Origin: Saprospirales bacterium
Lineage (GTDB): Bacteria > Bacteroidota > Bacteroidia > Chitinophagales > Saprospiraceae
Direction of reading: 5' to 3'
Assembly (NCBI GenBank): GCA_007695145.1
Contig: REEI01000102.1
Coordinates: 1-49,849, forward strand
Length of the DNA stretch: 49,849 nt
Of the stretch, positions 1-11,469 are shown piece by piece; position 1 is the first letter of the stretch; each line of letters begins with the position of its first letter. A model generated the notes under the pieces. That model saw nothing but the letters and a program-made list of their open reading frames with translations. It ran no database searches and had not been told where the DNA came from. Position numbers and translations under genes: made by a program.

Positions 1-338
1 GTTGAAAAGCCCAATGCAAAAGAAAATGTCAATAACCAGAACAAACTCCCTTTTCTCGTTAACGAATTTGCCATAGCTTCTCCTATGGGAAATAATCCCA
101 TTTCCAATCCTTCTACAAAAAGCATCAAGCCCACGACAACCAACACACTTCCAAAAATCACTTGTCCCAAATCAGGAAGAGGTTGGCGAATAACGACCAG
201 CTGAAAAAAGCCAACCACCAAAATAACGGGTAAGAGGTCCAGGAACGATGCTTTAAGTTTATTAAATGCCAGGTGAATAAGCGGGATCAAAGATCGCAGC
301 AAATGATTTGTGTGTTGTTTACCCCCGGCTTTTCTCAA
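1..338 (-). CDS. DUF1538 family membrane protein, N-terminal part (cut by window edge)
   Basis: The reverse strand reads as an open frame from a TTG at 338 to the window edge, giving about 112 residues. The segment contains a hydrophobic stretch followed by the pattern [16 protein letters not shown], then [14 protein letters not shown] and a final LGFST. This matches what I know of DUF1538, a family of multi-pass inner-membrane proteins of unknown, probably transport-related, function. The rest of the protein lies outside the window. No ATG occurs upstream in frame before a stop codon, so TTG at 338 or another TTG at 302 is the likely start. The family call rests on motif memory and not on a search. 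Confidence 0.7.
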   Translation of the reverse strand, partial: MRKAGGKQHTNHLLRSLIPLIHLAFNKLKASFLDLLPVILVVGFFQLVVIRQPLPDLGQVIFGSVLVVVGLMLFVEGLEMGLFPIGEAMANSLTRKGSLFWLLTFSFALGFS

Positions 339-929
339 AATGGTTATTGATTATTTGTTGTGTTACTTATGTCTACCATGCCCAAAATAATAATATGGTT
401 CCTTTCCCCCGAATTTGGATCGGTACTGACCTACAGCCATCCCAAACCTAAATGTAATACTATTTCCTAATTACGGGCTAAGATCAAGAAAACAATCTAT
501 ACATATATCATCTCCCGGCCATTGAGTCATGCTATTTCATTGTCAGAAATTTTCTTTGAAAATATCTGGAAATAATCAGCCGTAGCTTCCGGGGACATAC
601 CTGTGTGCATACTTGATTTTTATGTAGTATAATAGGAATTAATTTACTTGTATTTTTAATTGTAGATCAGATACTTATGCGGTTTTTTTAGCTGGTAAAA
701 TTCGGTATCATATCGGTGCTATTTTCACATCTCATTTGCCTGATTCTTCTTGCTTTCTGTTTTGATTGTTCGTTAATGGTTCAATAGAACTTCAAAAAGT
801 AATAGAAAAATTTATGCTATTTAAGCACATTCTATGGCTATATCTAGTGAATTTGAATTAAAATGTGCCAATTGATGGAATGCAAGGCATATTTTGTATA
901 TCTTTGGGCAAACCAATCCTCTTTTTGTT
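339..929. other. Intergenic region upstream of the M19-like gene
   Basis: This AT-rich gap of about 590 bases separates two divergently transcribed genes. I see no convincing open frame, tRNA or repeat in it. The only sign of function is a Bacteroidota-type -7 box near its right end (listed separately). The left part should carry the promoter of the DUF1538 gene, but I cannot place it. Confidence 0.5.
899..906 (+). promoter_or_regulatory. Candidate Bacteroidota -7 box (TATCTTTG)
   Basis: TATCTTTG fits the TAnnTTTG -7 consensus of the Bacteroidota primary sigma factor. A TTG lies about 24 bases upstream as a possible -33 element. Transcription would begin about 15-20 bases before the ATG at 930, which favours that start over the upstream TTG at 894. 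Confidence 0.35.
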
Positions 930-2483
930 ATGTCCCCCATTATAGATATCCATGCTCATCCCCAGATTAAGCCCTTCAATGCTGAATTGGAAATACAGCT
1001 CAAAAAGGGGCTTTGGCAATACTTCAGTGAATCTGCCGGTTGCAGTTCTTTGGGCGGTCTGAGAAGAAAAGCACTTGAAAGCCTGGTTAAGGATTCCCAA
1101 ACCAATCTGGATCAGGCGATTATGGGAGATGTCAGAGGCCTGTTCATTTCTCTTTATCCCGTAGAGCGAAACTTTTTTGATGTTAGAAAAAGGCACTTTT
1201 TGCTCCGGTTGATTCTTGGAGAAAAACACATGAGAGATTTTGCTGCCTGTGTCACTGGTTTTGGACGGCCAAAGATTGACAAAATATTCGACCGCTACCT
1301 GCACAAAAAAGGACTCAATTACTACCGCAAGGAATTGATCGATGAATACAATTTTCTCGTGAGTGAAACCTCAGATCCGCGCTTTGTGATTGCTTCAGAT
1401 TATGATGAATTTATAAGCACGCTGGAGCAGGGAGATAAAGTTGCTTCCATATTAACCATTGAAGGTGCTCATGCTTTGGGAAGCTATGAGAAGGAGGATT
1501 TCTGGAGGCCTGTAAGCGATGCAGACCAGGACGATATTCACAGGAGATTGTTGGACGGGTTCGAAACCCATATCAGCGCATCTAAAAGGTGGAATGGGGG
1601 TAAACACTGCCCATTCTTTATCACCTTTTCACATCATTTTTGCAACTTGCTGGCCGGACATTCCCAAAGCTTTAAGGAAGGGGGCATTATACCCGGGATG
1701 GCCAACCTACTGGATCAGAGAAACGGAATGGACGAGGGCTTCAGTAAACTCGGTTGGGATGTATTGAAGCTGCTCTTGTCGAATATCGGAGAGCGCAGAA
1801 TTTTGATTGATGTTAAGCACATGAGTGTGAAGGCAAGAATTGAGTACTTCGAGTATTTGAAAACAAACTATTGGGACAAGGGTGAAGATCTCCCTATCAT
1901 TTGCAGCCATAGTGCCTTCAGTGGTTACCGCACATTGGAGGAGTCCAATAAAAGAGATAGCAATCGCAGGTACAATAGAAATTACCTGAGCAAACAATCG
2001 ATCAATATCAGTGATGAGGAAGCTCAAATAATCACTCGCTCAAGGGGGTTGATCGGTCTGGTGCTCCACGGCGGCAGGCTTCCCGGTGGGCTGGCCAAAA
2101 AACAAATGGAACGAGCGAGAAATGCAGACGAACTCAGAGATGCCACCATTGCATTGATTATGAGCAATATATTTCATATGCTGAGGGCCGTGGACGACCA
2201 ATCTGCATGGGATTGCATTTCACTGGGTACGGATATGGACGGAATCATTGAAGCGCTACCACCCTACACAAATTACAGCAGCCTTAAGTTACTCCCCATT
2301 CATTTGAGACAGTTTTTCCACCGACCATTCGACTTACCAGGCATTGGAATGGGAAAGAAAGAAGTTAAAAAACTCATGTACGAATACAGCCCTGAGGAGT
2401 TAACCGATAAGATATGCAGCAAAAATGCCCTCAGGTTTTTGAAGCGATACTTCAATGAAGATTACCTTTTGAGGAGGGTGTGA
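930..2483 (+). CDS. Membrane dipeptidase-like (peptidase M19) metal-dependent hydrolase
   Basis: The product is 517 residues with no signal peptide, so probably cytoplasmic. Motifs in order are DIHAHP near residue 6 (metal-binding HxH, where classical M19 enzymes have HxD), IEGAHAL (bridging glutamate), LIDVKHMS, ICSHSAFSG and SLGTDMDG. Their order and spacing fit the renal dipeptidase (M19) branch of the amidohydrolase superfamily, which uses a two-metal TIM barrel to cleave dipeptides. It is longer than the usual 350-400 residues, with an insertion between the first two motifs. I chose ATG 930 over an upstream in-frame TTG at 894 because a -7 promoter box lies between them. The gene stands alone. 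The fold is fairly sure but the substrate is unknown. Confidence 0.65.
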   Translation: MSPIIDIHAHPQIKPFNAELEIQLKKGLWQYFSESAGCSSLGGLRRKALESLVKDSQTNLDQAIMGDVRGLFISLYPVERNFFDVRKRHFLLRLILGEKHMRDFAACVTGFGRPKIDKIFDRYLHKKGLNYYRKELIDEYNFLVSETSDPRFVIASDYDEFISTLEQGDKVASILTIEGAHALGSYEKEDFWRPVSDADQDDIHRRLLDGFETHISASKRWNGGKHCPFFITFSHHFCNLLAGHSQSFKEGGIIPGMANLLDQRNGMDEGFSKLGWDVLKLLLSNIGERRILIDVKHMSVKARIEYFEYLKTNYWDKGEDLPIICSHSAFSGYRTLEESNKRDSNRRYNRNYLSKQSINISDEEAQIITRSRGLIGLVLHGGRLPGGLAKKQMERARNADELRDATIALIMSNIFHMLRAVDDQSAWDCISLGTDMDGIIEALPPYTNYSSLKLLPIHLRQFFHRPFDLPGIGMGKKEVKKLMYEYSPEELTDKICSKNALRFLKRYFNEDYLLRRV

Positions 2484-5409
<2,926 letters not shown>

Positions 5410-5434
5410 TTCATCCACAGTCAAAATAATTACT

Positions 5435-5484
5435 AAAACGGGAATGCTGCTCACTTAAACCTGGAGCGGGATTCCCGTTTTTTT
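5435..5484 (+). terminator. Rho-independent terminator after katG
   Basis: AAAACGGGAAT pairs with ATTCCCGTTTT to form an 11-bp stem around a roughly 25-base loop, followed by a run of seven T. It begins 26 bases after the katG stop codon. Confidence 0.85.
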
Positions 5485-6017
5485 GATGTGGGTGAATATA
5501 AACATCTCTGTTTAGTGATCGATCCATTTGGCATAAAGCCAGGTGGAGTACCAAGATAAGCTTTGTTGAGGGCGAAATAAAGGCTTCTGGAAAAGACTTC
5601 CCGTCATGTGTCCATGAAGTTTTGTGAAGAGACCTTTTACAAAATACTTTTTTGGGGGTTTAGGTCCAACTACTGCCTTACGATTGGTGCCTTTAAAAAT
5701 GTGTGAAGTTTCTAACGACATGGTGGACTTAACCTTTGGATTTGTCAGCAACAAAGTTCTTGTTCTAGTTATTTAGCTGTTATCCAATGACTTAACCCAT
5801 TTTTTTTACCGCAAAATCCTTGACTTGAAGGCCGGATAAAATAATGCGTGAAGGGACGCACAAACTGATCGCTGTTTGGTTGTTTTCAGCTAAAGAAAAA
5901 TTTAAGGAAATGCATCCTTTTCCTTACTTATAGAATTCGATAAACTGTCCCGTATGGTACTCTTAATCTCATTTAAAATAGGAATCCATTACTGGAGTAT
6001 AAGCAATAGATCGGACT
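5485..6017. other. Intergenic region between katG terminator and S33 hydrolase gene
   Basis: This gap of about 530 bases has one minus-strand open frame (5512-5754, 80 codons). Its product would be basic, ending in AKWIDH, and I do not recognise it. No promoter or ribosome site supports it, so I do not call a gene. Nothing else stands out. Confidence 0.4.
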
Positions 6018-7949
6018 TCAGGGAAACATTTTAAACAATACCATTAGCACTGCTACTACAAAAAAGACAAACATCATCAGTCCGTAAAACACTTTATCAA
6101 ATCCCGAGGATTGATAATAGGACTGAATATACCAGTTGAGGGAAAAGGCCATACCCAGCAGGATGAAGTACACCAGGAAGAAAATCCACCTAGATTCGTT
6201 GACCAAACCAAGAAGGGCAAGTATGCCATGGTTTTGGACAGTGAAAGAGATGTACCAGAAAAGGAGTGCAAAAAATACTACTGAGAGGGAGGCAGTTAAT
6301 TGAAAGTAGGTGTTTCTGCGCCGGATAAATGGTGCCATTTGAGTCTTATTGTCCTTAAAACGACGAGTCAAACCTCGAGCCAGACTGATGAACAGAAGCA
6401 ATACCAGTGACAAGAGACTACCAACAATATAGGGGTTTCTTTCAATAATCACCCGCTTGCTAAAATTTGCCATATGGGGATTGTGGTAAATGGCATCTAA
6501 CCATTGGATAGGGTTTTCACGGATTTCGTCCATGCATTGATAATCGGGAATTACTGAAGGGTTATCCACAAAATCAGAGGTGAGCTGCCTGGCACAATCA
6601 GGACCGAATGAAACACCATGACCTACACCCGGAAAGTCGAACCAATAAGCCAATGTGAGATATTCATTAACTCTTCTGCCAAAATCAGAAGGTGTAATGG
6701 GGTCATTGGCCCCAGTTAAAATAAGAGTAGGGATATTTGTATCGAAAGGATGTATAATTGCCGAGTCCTGCTCAATAAAGTCGATCTGGGCATATACCAA
6801 TTGATCTGCATCAAAATAAGCCAGGGCATCTTTAAGTAAACCCTCTTCATCAGCTTTCTGAAAATCAATCAATAGTCCGTAATCGTAAAAGCACTTTATG
6901 ATATACATGGAATGAGAAATTTCCTGGGATCTGGAAAACAGAGATTCGACCAAATTGCTAAATACGACTTTGTCCCTATTGTAAAGCGATTCGAACAACC
7001 AGGGCAAAACAGGATAAAAATCCCTCACATACAGCAATTGGTGAAATGCTAAATGGGCGTTGTAGAAATTTACGACTACCTCACCACCGGGAACATTAGA
7101 AGAGTAAATGGTCAAAGGTTCTTCCTTTAGGGACTCAATTGCCCGAAAAAATTGTTCCTCCAACACAGGAAAGCGCTTGCTGCAAACGGGGCTTTGGTTG
7201 CAATAATTAAAGAACTCTTCAATCCCATTGCGATAAGAATCAAGATAAGAATCCAGGAGAGAGAAATTAACGGGAACCGGAGAATCGAGGATAACAGAGC
7301 GAAGGGCCTTGGGGTGATTTTTCATATAAGCCTGAGCGATACGCGTACCATAGGAAATCCCGTATAAATTCCATTGATCTATGCCCAGAGAATGGCGCAA
7401 ATCTTCAAGGTCCAGAACAGCTTGAGTGGAATTGTACTTACTCAAATCTATTCCCTCTGCTTTTAATTGTTCGAAACAATTCAATGTGAGATTTTTCTTC
7501 TCCTCTTTAAATTGTTTGACAGTAAGATCGGCAGCTCCTATTTCCCAAAGCTCCAACTGTAGATCAATACAAAATTCGGGCTCAGAAAGTCCAACTCCCC
7601 TGTAGTCAAAAAATATCAGGTCTCTTTGATCTCGCAAATAGTGATCTTTCCACCTTTCAATTCTGGAAAAAGTCATTCCACCAGGTCCTCCATTGAGATA
7701 AATTAGAGGGTCTTCAAGCGGCTGATCCGACTTTGACTTCATGATAAGTACCGCTATTTTTAAGGTCCTGCTATCCGGATCATCCCGATTCTCTGGTACA
7801 TATAAATAGGCAAATTGGATAGATTGATCATGAATAAAGGTACCACAATCTTCGAGGAAGCAATCCGTAAATTCAAGATTTGCCTCTGCATTTAAAGGAA
7901 GGTAAAGCACGATCCAGAATAGTAAGCAGAATAAGTAGTGAATTTTCAT
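6018..7949 (-). CDS. S33-type alpha/beta hydrolase (proline iminopeptidase/TAP-like) with C-terminal membrane domain
   Basis: The product is about 643 residues. It has an N-terminal signal peptide (residues 1-22, ending NAEA), then a peptidase S33-like alpha/beta hydrolase. Visible features are the oxyanion motif LNGGPGG (about 85-91), DYRGVGLSEP, the nucleophile elbow YGISYGT (Ser199), the acid in TGANDPITP and the base in GVGHGVSFG. The region resembles tripeptidyl aminopeptidase-like exported hydrolases. After about residue 500 come four hydrophobic helices ending at VLMVLFKMFP, so the catalytic domain is probably anchored in a membrane and faces the periplasm. ATG 7949 is used because the two codons upstream only give a TTG. 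It stands alone. The likely substrate is small peptides or esters. Confidence 0.8.
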   Translation of the reverse strand: MKIHYLFCLLFWIVLYLPLNAEANLEFTDCFLEDCGTFIHDQSIQFAYLYVPENRDDPDSRTLKIAVLIMKSKSDQPLEDPLIYLNGGPGGMTFSRIERWKDHYLRDQRDLIFFDYRGVGLSEPEFCIDLQLELWEIGAADLTVKQFKEEKKNLTLNCFEQLKAEGIDLSKYNSTQAVLDLEDLRHSLGIDQWNLYGISYGTRIAQAYMKNHPKALRSVILDSPVPVNFSLLDSYLDSYRNGIEEFFNYCNQSPVCSKRFPVLEEQFFRAIESLKEEPLTIYSSNVPGGEVVVNFYNAHLAFHQLLYVRDFYPVLPWLFESLYNRDKVVFSNLVESLFSRSQEISHSMYIIKCFYDYGLLIDFQKADEEGLLKDALAYFDADQLVYAQIDFIEQDSAIIHPFDTNIPTLILTGANDPITPSDFGRRVNEYLTLAYWFDFPGVGHGVSFGPDCARQLTSDFVDNPSVIPDYQCMDEIRENPIQWLDAIYHNPHMANFSKRVIIERNPYIVGSLLSLVLLLFISLARGLTRRFKDNKTQMAPFIRRRNTYFQLTASLSVVFFALLFWYISFTVQNHGILALLGLVNESRWIFFLVYFILLGMAFSLNWYIQSYYQSSGFDKVFYGLMMFVFFVVAVLMVLFKMFP

Positions 7950-8140
7950 GATCAAAGGTTTAGAAAGCTAAAGGTAGTAAATTCCAGCTTGAATAAATTC
8001 AATACTGCACTTCTAAGTACGCTTGGCAAGAAACACAATTGACTAAAGCATTCCTTTAATGAACCTTACTGTTGTCAGGCGTTATAGAAAAAACTGGACT
8101 TTGCTTTAAAAAGAGAATGAGTGGTAATAATTTTTCCACT

Positions 8141-8148
8141 TATCTTTG
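8141..8148 (+). promoter_or_regulatory. Candidate -7 box for the GHMP-like gene (TATCTTTG)
   Basis: TATCTTTG matches TAnnTTTG. No clear TTTG -33 element is found 19-21 bases upstream. A transcript starting near 8155 would have a leader of about 140 bases running across the parS site. Confidence 0.35.
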
Positions 8149-8267
8149 TCTTCCCTTTTGATTAGGATTTGCTAAAAGTATCTTTTCTAAACTTCCTAAA
8201 TGGAGTTTCACCTCATTGCAATTTTCTTAAAATTTAGACATGGGGGTGATAAATAAACAAGGTAAAT

Positions 8268-8283
8268 TGTTTCACGTGAAACA
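8268..8283. promoter_or_regulatory. parS: parS centromere site 1 (ParB binding)
   Basis: TGTTTCACGTGAAACA is a perfect 16-bp palindrome that matches the broadly conserved bacterial chromosomal parS consensus. ParB nucleates here and spreads to drive origin segregation with ParA and SMC. It lies 14 bases before the start codon of the GHMP-like gene. Chromosomal parS sites usually sit near oriC, which agrees with the DnaA-box cluster about 7 kb to the right. Confidence 0.92.
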
Positions 8284-8297
8284 TAAAACAGCTACAA

Positions 8298-9140
8298 ATG
8301 ACAAAACCGGGTTTCAAAGTATTTTGTCCCAAAGTATTGGAACTGGGAGGTATTTTAGAAAATATTGGAACAGTAGCCCTTAAAAATATTGGGTCTGAAC
8401 TTGTATTCAAACCAATAAGGTCTGCAGAGGAAACGAAACTAATATTAACAAAAAATCCATTGAATTCTGATCTTTCTTCTCAACTTCATTCAATAATTGA
8501 AGACAGCAAGACCTCATTCAAATTTAAGATTCCTTATGAAATTGTAGTTTCAAATAAATATCTTTCTAGTCTTGAGGAGATCTTCTCTGCGATAATTTAT
8601 GGTGTATGGAAGCACCATAAACAGCTAGCAGAAACAGAGAACGAATTACTCCAGCTCTTCCAACCCATCATTCAGCAATATCAGTTGAACCCCATGTTAA
8701 TCTCAACTTCCCTTTTGGGAGGGTTTCGGATTAGTCAGTTACCTTTCTCACAGAGGGGTATTCGATTAAATCTACCAAAAGATATGCCATGGGTATTAAT
8801 AGACAATCAGGAAAACCTTGTGAGGGATATTAGTTCCGTTGAAGTACCTACTGATGATCTATCTAAAAGAGTACGTTTGGCATCATTGGTACACGGAACT
8901 CTTTTTAGTGATCTGGGGAGTCTACAATTTAGTTTGGGGGGAATCAGACGACCAACAAAACTGGATAAAGCTATAGGTTTCGGTGAATCAGGAGATGAAA
9001 AGTGGTTTTATATAATTTTTCAAAACCGAAAGGATATGGATGATTTTATCCACCGGCATGGCAAGAACTATCCAATAGGAATGAGAAAGAACAGTTTAAT
9101 AATTACAGAGGTATCCCAGGAAGGAGTACGCATTTGCTAA
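8298..9140 (+). CDS. GHMP kinase-like protein lacking the ATP loop (homoserine-kinase-like pseudokinase)
   Basis: The 280-residue product follows the layout of homoserine kinase (GHMP family), but the catalytic motifs are worn away. Residues 7-28 resemble the N-terminal GHMP motif (FCPKVLELGG, then GTVAL). Residues 78-112 align with the strand and helix that normally carry PxGSGLGSSAA, yet the stretch reads IVVSNKYLSSLEEIF with no glycine loop. LLGGF (139-143) is kept. GESGDEKWFYIIF (229-241) matches the third GHMP motif with its glycines mostly lost, and the end (TEVSQEGVRIC) copies the GARV-type tail. I infer a non-catalytic or regulatory role. It is flanked immediately on both sides by parS sites and transcribed towards the putative oriC, opposite to its neighbours. 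Whether it is functionally linked to segregation is unknown. Confidence 0.6.
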   Translation: MTKPGFKVFCPKVLELGGILENIGTVALKNIGSELVFKPIRSAEETKLILTKNPLNSDLSSQLHSIIEDSKTSFKFKIPYEIVVSNKYLSSLEEIFSAIIYGVWKHHKQLAETENELLQLFQPIIQQYQLNPMLISTSLLGGFRISQLPFSQRGIRLNLPKDMPWVLIDNQENLVRDISSVEVPTDDLSKRVRLASLVHGTLFSDLGSLQFSLGGIRRPTKLDKAIGFGESGDEKWFYIIFQNRKDMDDFIHRHGKNYPIGMRKNSLIITEVSQEGVRIC

Positions 9141-9156
9141 TGTTCCACGTGAAACA
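9141..9156. promoter_or_regulatory. parS: parS centromere site 2 (ParB binding)
   Basis: TGTTCCACGTGAAACA is identical to the well-known Bacillus subtilis-type parS consensus. It starts at the base after the stop codon of the GHMP-like gene and lies one base before the stop codon end of the convergent gene on the other strand. It is 857 bases from the first site. Confidence 0.93.
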
Positions 9157-9157
9157 A

Positions 9158-9820
9158 TCACTCTTCATTTTTCTCCAGCCGAAACCTTTTAATATGCTCA
9201 TTGACAATATTCCTACTGTAAAAATAGGAGGAGACTTCCGCAGCCGCAAGGTATATAAGTCCAATACTAAAGAGAGTCAATTGAATTAGTTTAACTAAAG
9301 GTGCCTCTATTCCAAAGGCAGGAAATGCAAACAAATCAAAGGGAATTACCAATGCGCTAATGAATATAAATACTACACCGGACATTCGCATATTTATGCG
9401 ACTAACACTCCTCCGGCTGTAATAAACCTTGTTAACTAAAGCTCTATATCTTTGATTATCACTATCTATTTTTAATAATTCAAGGGCTACTTTTTCAGCC
9501 TGATCCAATAGACCAATATTGATGAGCGCGTTGGCCTTTTTGTAAATGAAATACTCAAAAACATCTTTTCCCTCAAAAAAGGATACATTATTCAGCACAC
9601 TTAATTCTATAACCTCGTCGGCCAATTTAATAAATTTGTGGTGTGCTCCTATTTCATAAAGCGCATCAACGTACTCAATGTATACAGAAAAAAAGTCTTT
9701 AAATTCGAGTGCGTCAATTTCAACACTATTGTGTTCGTAAAACCTGACAATGGACCGATAGCTTTCAAGTCCTTCTTGTTGAAACTTTTTTAGAATGTTA
9801 TTTTTTTCGCCTGTATCCAT
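9158..9820 (-). CDS. TPR-like membrane protein of unknown function
   Basis: The 220-residue product has a helical N-terminal part (residues 1-135). Pairs such as YVDALYEIGAHHKFIKLADEVIEL and ANALINIGLLDQAEKVALELLKI look like degenerate TPR units. Two hydrophobic segments follow near 143-163 (MSGVVFIFISALVIPFDLFA) and 173-195, then a short charged tail. I infer a cytoplasmic helical-repeat domain held at the inner membrane by a hairpin. It is the last gene of the leftward block, seven bases after the cyclase gene, and its stop codon abuts parS site 2. No function is recognised. Confidence 0.7.
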   Translation of the reverse strand: MDTGEKNNILKKFQQEGLESYRSIVRFYEHNSVEIDALEFKDFFSVYIEYVDALYEIGAHHKFIKLADEVIELSVLNNVSFFEGKDVFEYFIYKKANALINIGLLDQAEKVALELLKIDSDNQRYRALVNKVYYSRRSVSRINMRMSGVVFIFISALVIPFDLFAFPAFGIEAPLVKLIQLTLFSIGLIYLAAAEVSSYFYSRNIVNEHIKRFRLEKNEE

Positions 9821-9826
9821 TCCAAT

Positions 9827-10564
9827 TTATTTTTCTTCCAGCCGATACAAAATAGGATCTGAGGGAGCTGCATCCAGTTCAATATTCATGAATTGCATCT
9901 CAAGGGCATAGGCCCCATCAAAAACCTCCTCGGGTACATATATCAACTCAGTAATGGTACTTCTTGTTCGATCAATTCCATCATAATTCCAAAAGGCTTT
10001 ATGAGCTAATAATTTACCGCCATCAGACTCTGGATCAACAGAAGGTAAATCGATTAAAAAATGTTGAATCCCTCGCCCGGCAACTGCCGCCATTAATTCA
10101 GGCTCACAGTAAACGGGACTCTTTCCACTATATACCCTTGCAATTTTATCTATTCCATTCGGCACCGTACGGACGACAAGGGATTCAATGCCTTGAGGTA
10201 CGCCCGCGAGTATTCCGGCATTGATGGGTTGTCCATCATTCACTTCAACTGACACAAGATAGGCACTGAAAAATCGTCTTTTCAACAAACCTGCCATAAC
10301 TAAACCATTGTCGAAGACATGACCGCTGCATTCGGTATGTGTTCCATTTCCATGTGGGTTGAAAAAAACATTGAAGAAATTAACCGGACTGCCTGACTTT
10401 ATAGACCCTACAAAATCACCAGATTCATAGGGCATAAACTTTGGAGGGGAGGCATAAAAGCAATTGGGATTGTTTTTACCATTTTTTAAGGGTATACCAA
10501 TAGAAAGGGGTTCATTCAGATCAAATTTAAAGTCCCTACCATCCAATTGTAACTTTCCTTCCAT
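9827..10564 (-). CDS. Cyclase-family protein (kynurenine formamidase-like hydrolase)
   Basis: The 245-residue product carries the metal-binding signature of the cyclase/arylformamidase family (PF04199 type): GNGTHTECSGHVF, where HxGTHxD is usual. LIDLPSVDPESDGGKLLAHKAFW matches the second conserved segment, DxxSxDP followed by a histidine. Members hydrolyse amides such as N-formylkynurenine, but many have other substrates. No kynurenine-pathway gene is nearby, so I do not assign kynB. ATG 10564 lies two bases after the nadK stop codon. An in-frame GTG at 10570 would overlap nadK by four bases. Either way, translation is probably coupled to nadK. Confidence 0.8.
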   Translation of the reverse strand: MEGKLQLDGRDFKFDLNEPLSIGIPLKNGKNNPNCFYASPPKFMPYESGDFVGSIKSGSPVNFFNVFFNPHGNGTHTECSGHVFDNGLVMAGLLKRRFFSAYLVSVEVNDGQPINAGILAGVPQGIESLVVRTVPNGIDKIARVYSGKSPVYCEPELMAAVAGRGIQHFLIDLPSVDPESDGGKLLAHKAFWNYDGIDRTRSTITELIYVPEEVFDGAYALEMQFMNIELDAAPSDPILYRLEEK

Positions 10565-10566
10565 AA

Positions 10567-11454
10567 TCACTTCAATGATCTTTTATCAACACCCCAATGC
10601 AATTTCTTCCTCAAGGTTTCAGCAAACGAATAATCCTTCAGGTGAATGATCTTGCTGCTATATTCACTCTTCCGAATAGCCAGATCATAATTGCCATTGA
10701 TTCTTTCAAACCGGCTATCCATACTACATAAAAAAGAGTTGGTACGTCCTTCTAATTCGAGACTGATCACAACATCGTCTTTAATAACCAATGGCCTAAC
10801 ATTGAGATTATGAGTAGCAACAGGAGTAAGAATAAAATTACCGGATCCCGGAAATACAATGGGACCACCACAACTTAAGGAATAACCGGTAGACCCGGTT
10901 GGAGTGCTAATGATAAGTCCATCTGACCAATAGGTATTCAAAAATTCTCCATTGATAAAGGCGTGAATAGCGATCATCGAACTGGTATCGCGCTTGAATA
11001 CAGTAAAGTCATTGAGAGCCACAGGACTGTCGCCAAAAAGATTGGGAGAACTCTCCAAATGCAAAAGCGCCCTTTCCTCTACAAAATAACGATCATTCTC
11101 TATGTCTTCTATGGCACTTAAAGCATCTCCTTTTTCAATACTGGCCAAAAACCCAAGTCTCCCGAGATTGATCCCTAATACCGGTAGATTTTGCCGGTAG
11201 CTAAAAATAGAGGCCCTCAGCATAGTACCATCACCTCCCAGGGAAATCAGAAAATCAAGTTCTTGATCTTTAATATCATGATAGTTTCGCAATGACCGCA
11301 TCGAGCTATGATTGCGAATATCAAAGGGCAGAAGTTCAGAAAAGGTAGTGTATACGCTCAGATGATGTCCCCGATCTATAAGTGATCGGATAAATTCTTC
11401 CACAAAAGGGCGATCTTCATTGGACAAAATACTTCCGTATAAACCTATATTCAT
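10567..11454 (-). CDS. nadK: NAD kinase
   Basis: This enzyme phosphorylates NAD to NADP with ATP or polyphosphate in the cytoplasm. The 295-residue product has the diagnostic GGDGT (residues 73-77), then GINLGRLGFLA and the second signature STPTGSTGYSLSCGGPI. Length is normal for the bacterial family. It sits between a CBS-domain gene 15 bases upstream and the cyclase-like gene downstream. In other Bacteroidota a CBS-domain gene beside nadK is a familiar arrangement. Confidence 0.96.
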   Translation of the reverse strand: MNIGLYGSILSNEDRPFVEEFIRSLIDRGHHLSVYTTFSELLPFDIRNHSSMRSLRNYHDIKDQELDFLISLGGDGTMLRASIFSYRQNLPVLGINLGRLGFLASIEKGDALSAIEDIENDRYFVEERALLHLESSPNLFGDSPVALNDFTVFKRDTSSMIAIHAFINGEFLNTYWSDGLIISTPTGSTGYSLSCGGPIVFPGSGNFILTPVATHNLNVRPLVIKDDVVISLELEGRTNSFLCSMDSRFERINGNYDLAIRKSEYSSKIIHLKDYSFAETLRKKLHWGVDKRSLK

Positions 11455-11469
11455 CGGATATAAAATAAA

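Larger units (their letters stand above)
7950..8297. other. Intergenic region with promoter box and first parS site
   Basis: This 350-base gap separates two divergent genes. It contains a TATCTTTG -7 box at 8141 directed rightward and the parS palindrome at 8268-8283, which falls in the 5' untranslated leader of the GHMP-like gene. The left half should hold the leftward promoter of the S33 hydrolase. Confidence 0.5.

Noticed and set aside
5512-5754. 80-codon minus-strand frame after katG
   Set aside because: It has no recognisable domain, no promoter box and no ribosome site, and it lies in a gap with eroded-looking sequence. It could be a relic, but I cannot support a gene.
8298-9140. Functional homoserine kinase (thrB)
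   Set aside because: The glycine-rich ATP loop is missing and no other threonine-pathway gene is adjacent, so an active enzyme is unlikely.
9827-10564. Assignment as kynurenine formamidase (kynB)
   Set aside because: The metal-binding signature fits the family, but there is no kynurenine-pathway neighbour and the family has many substrates.
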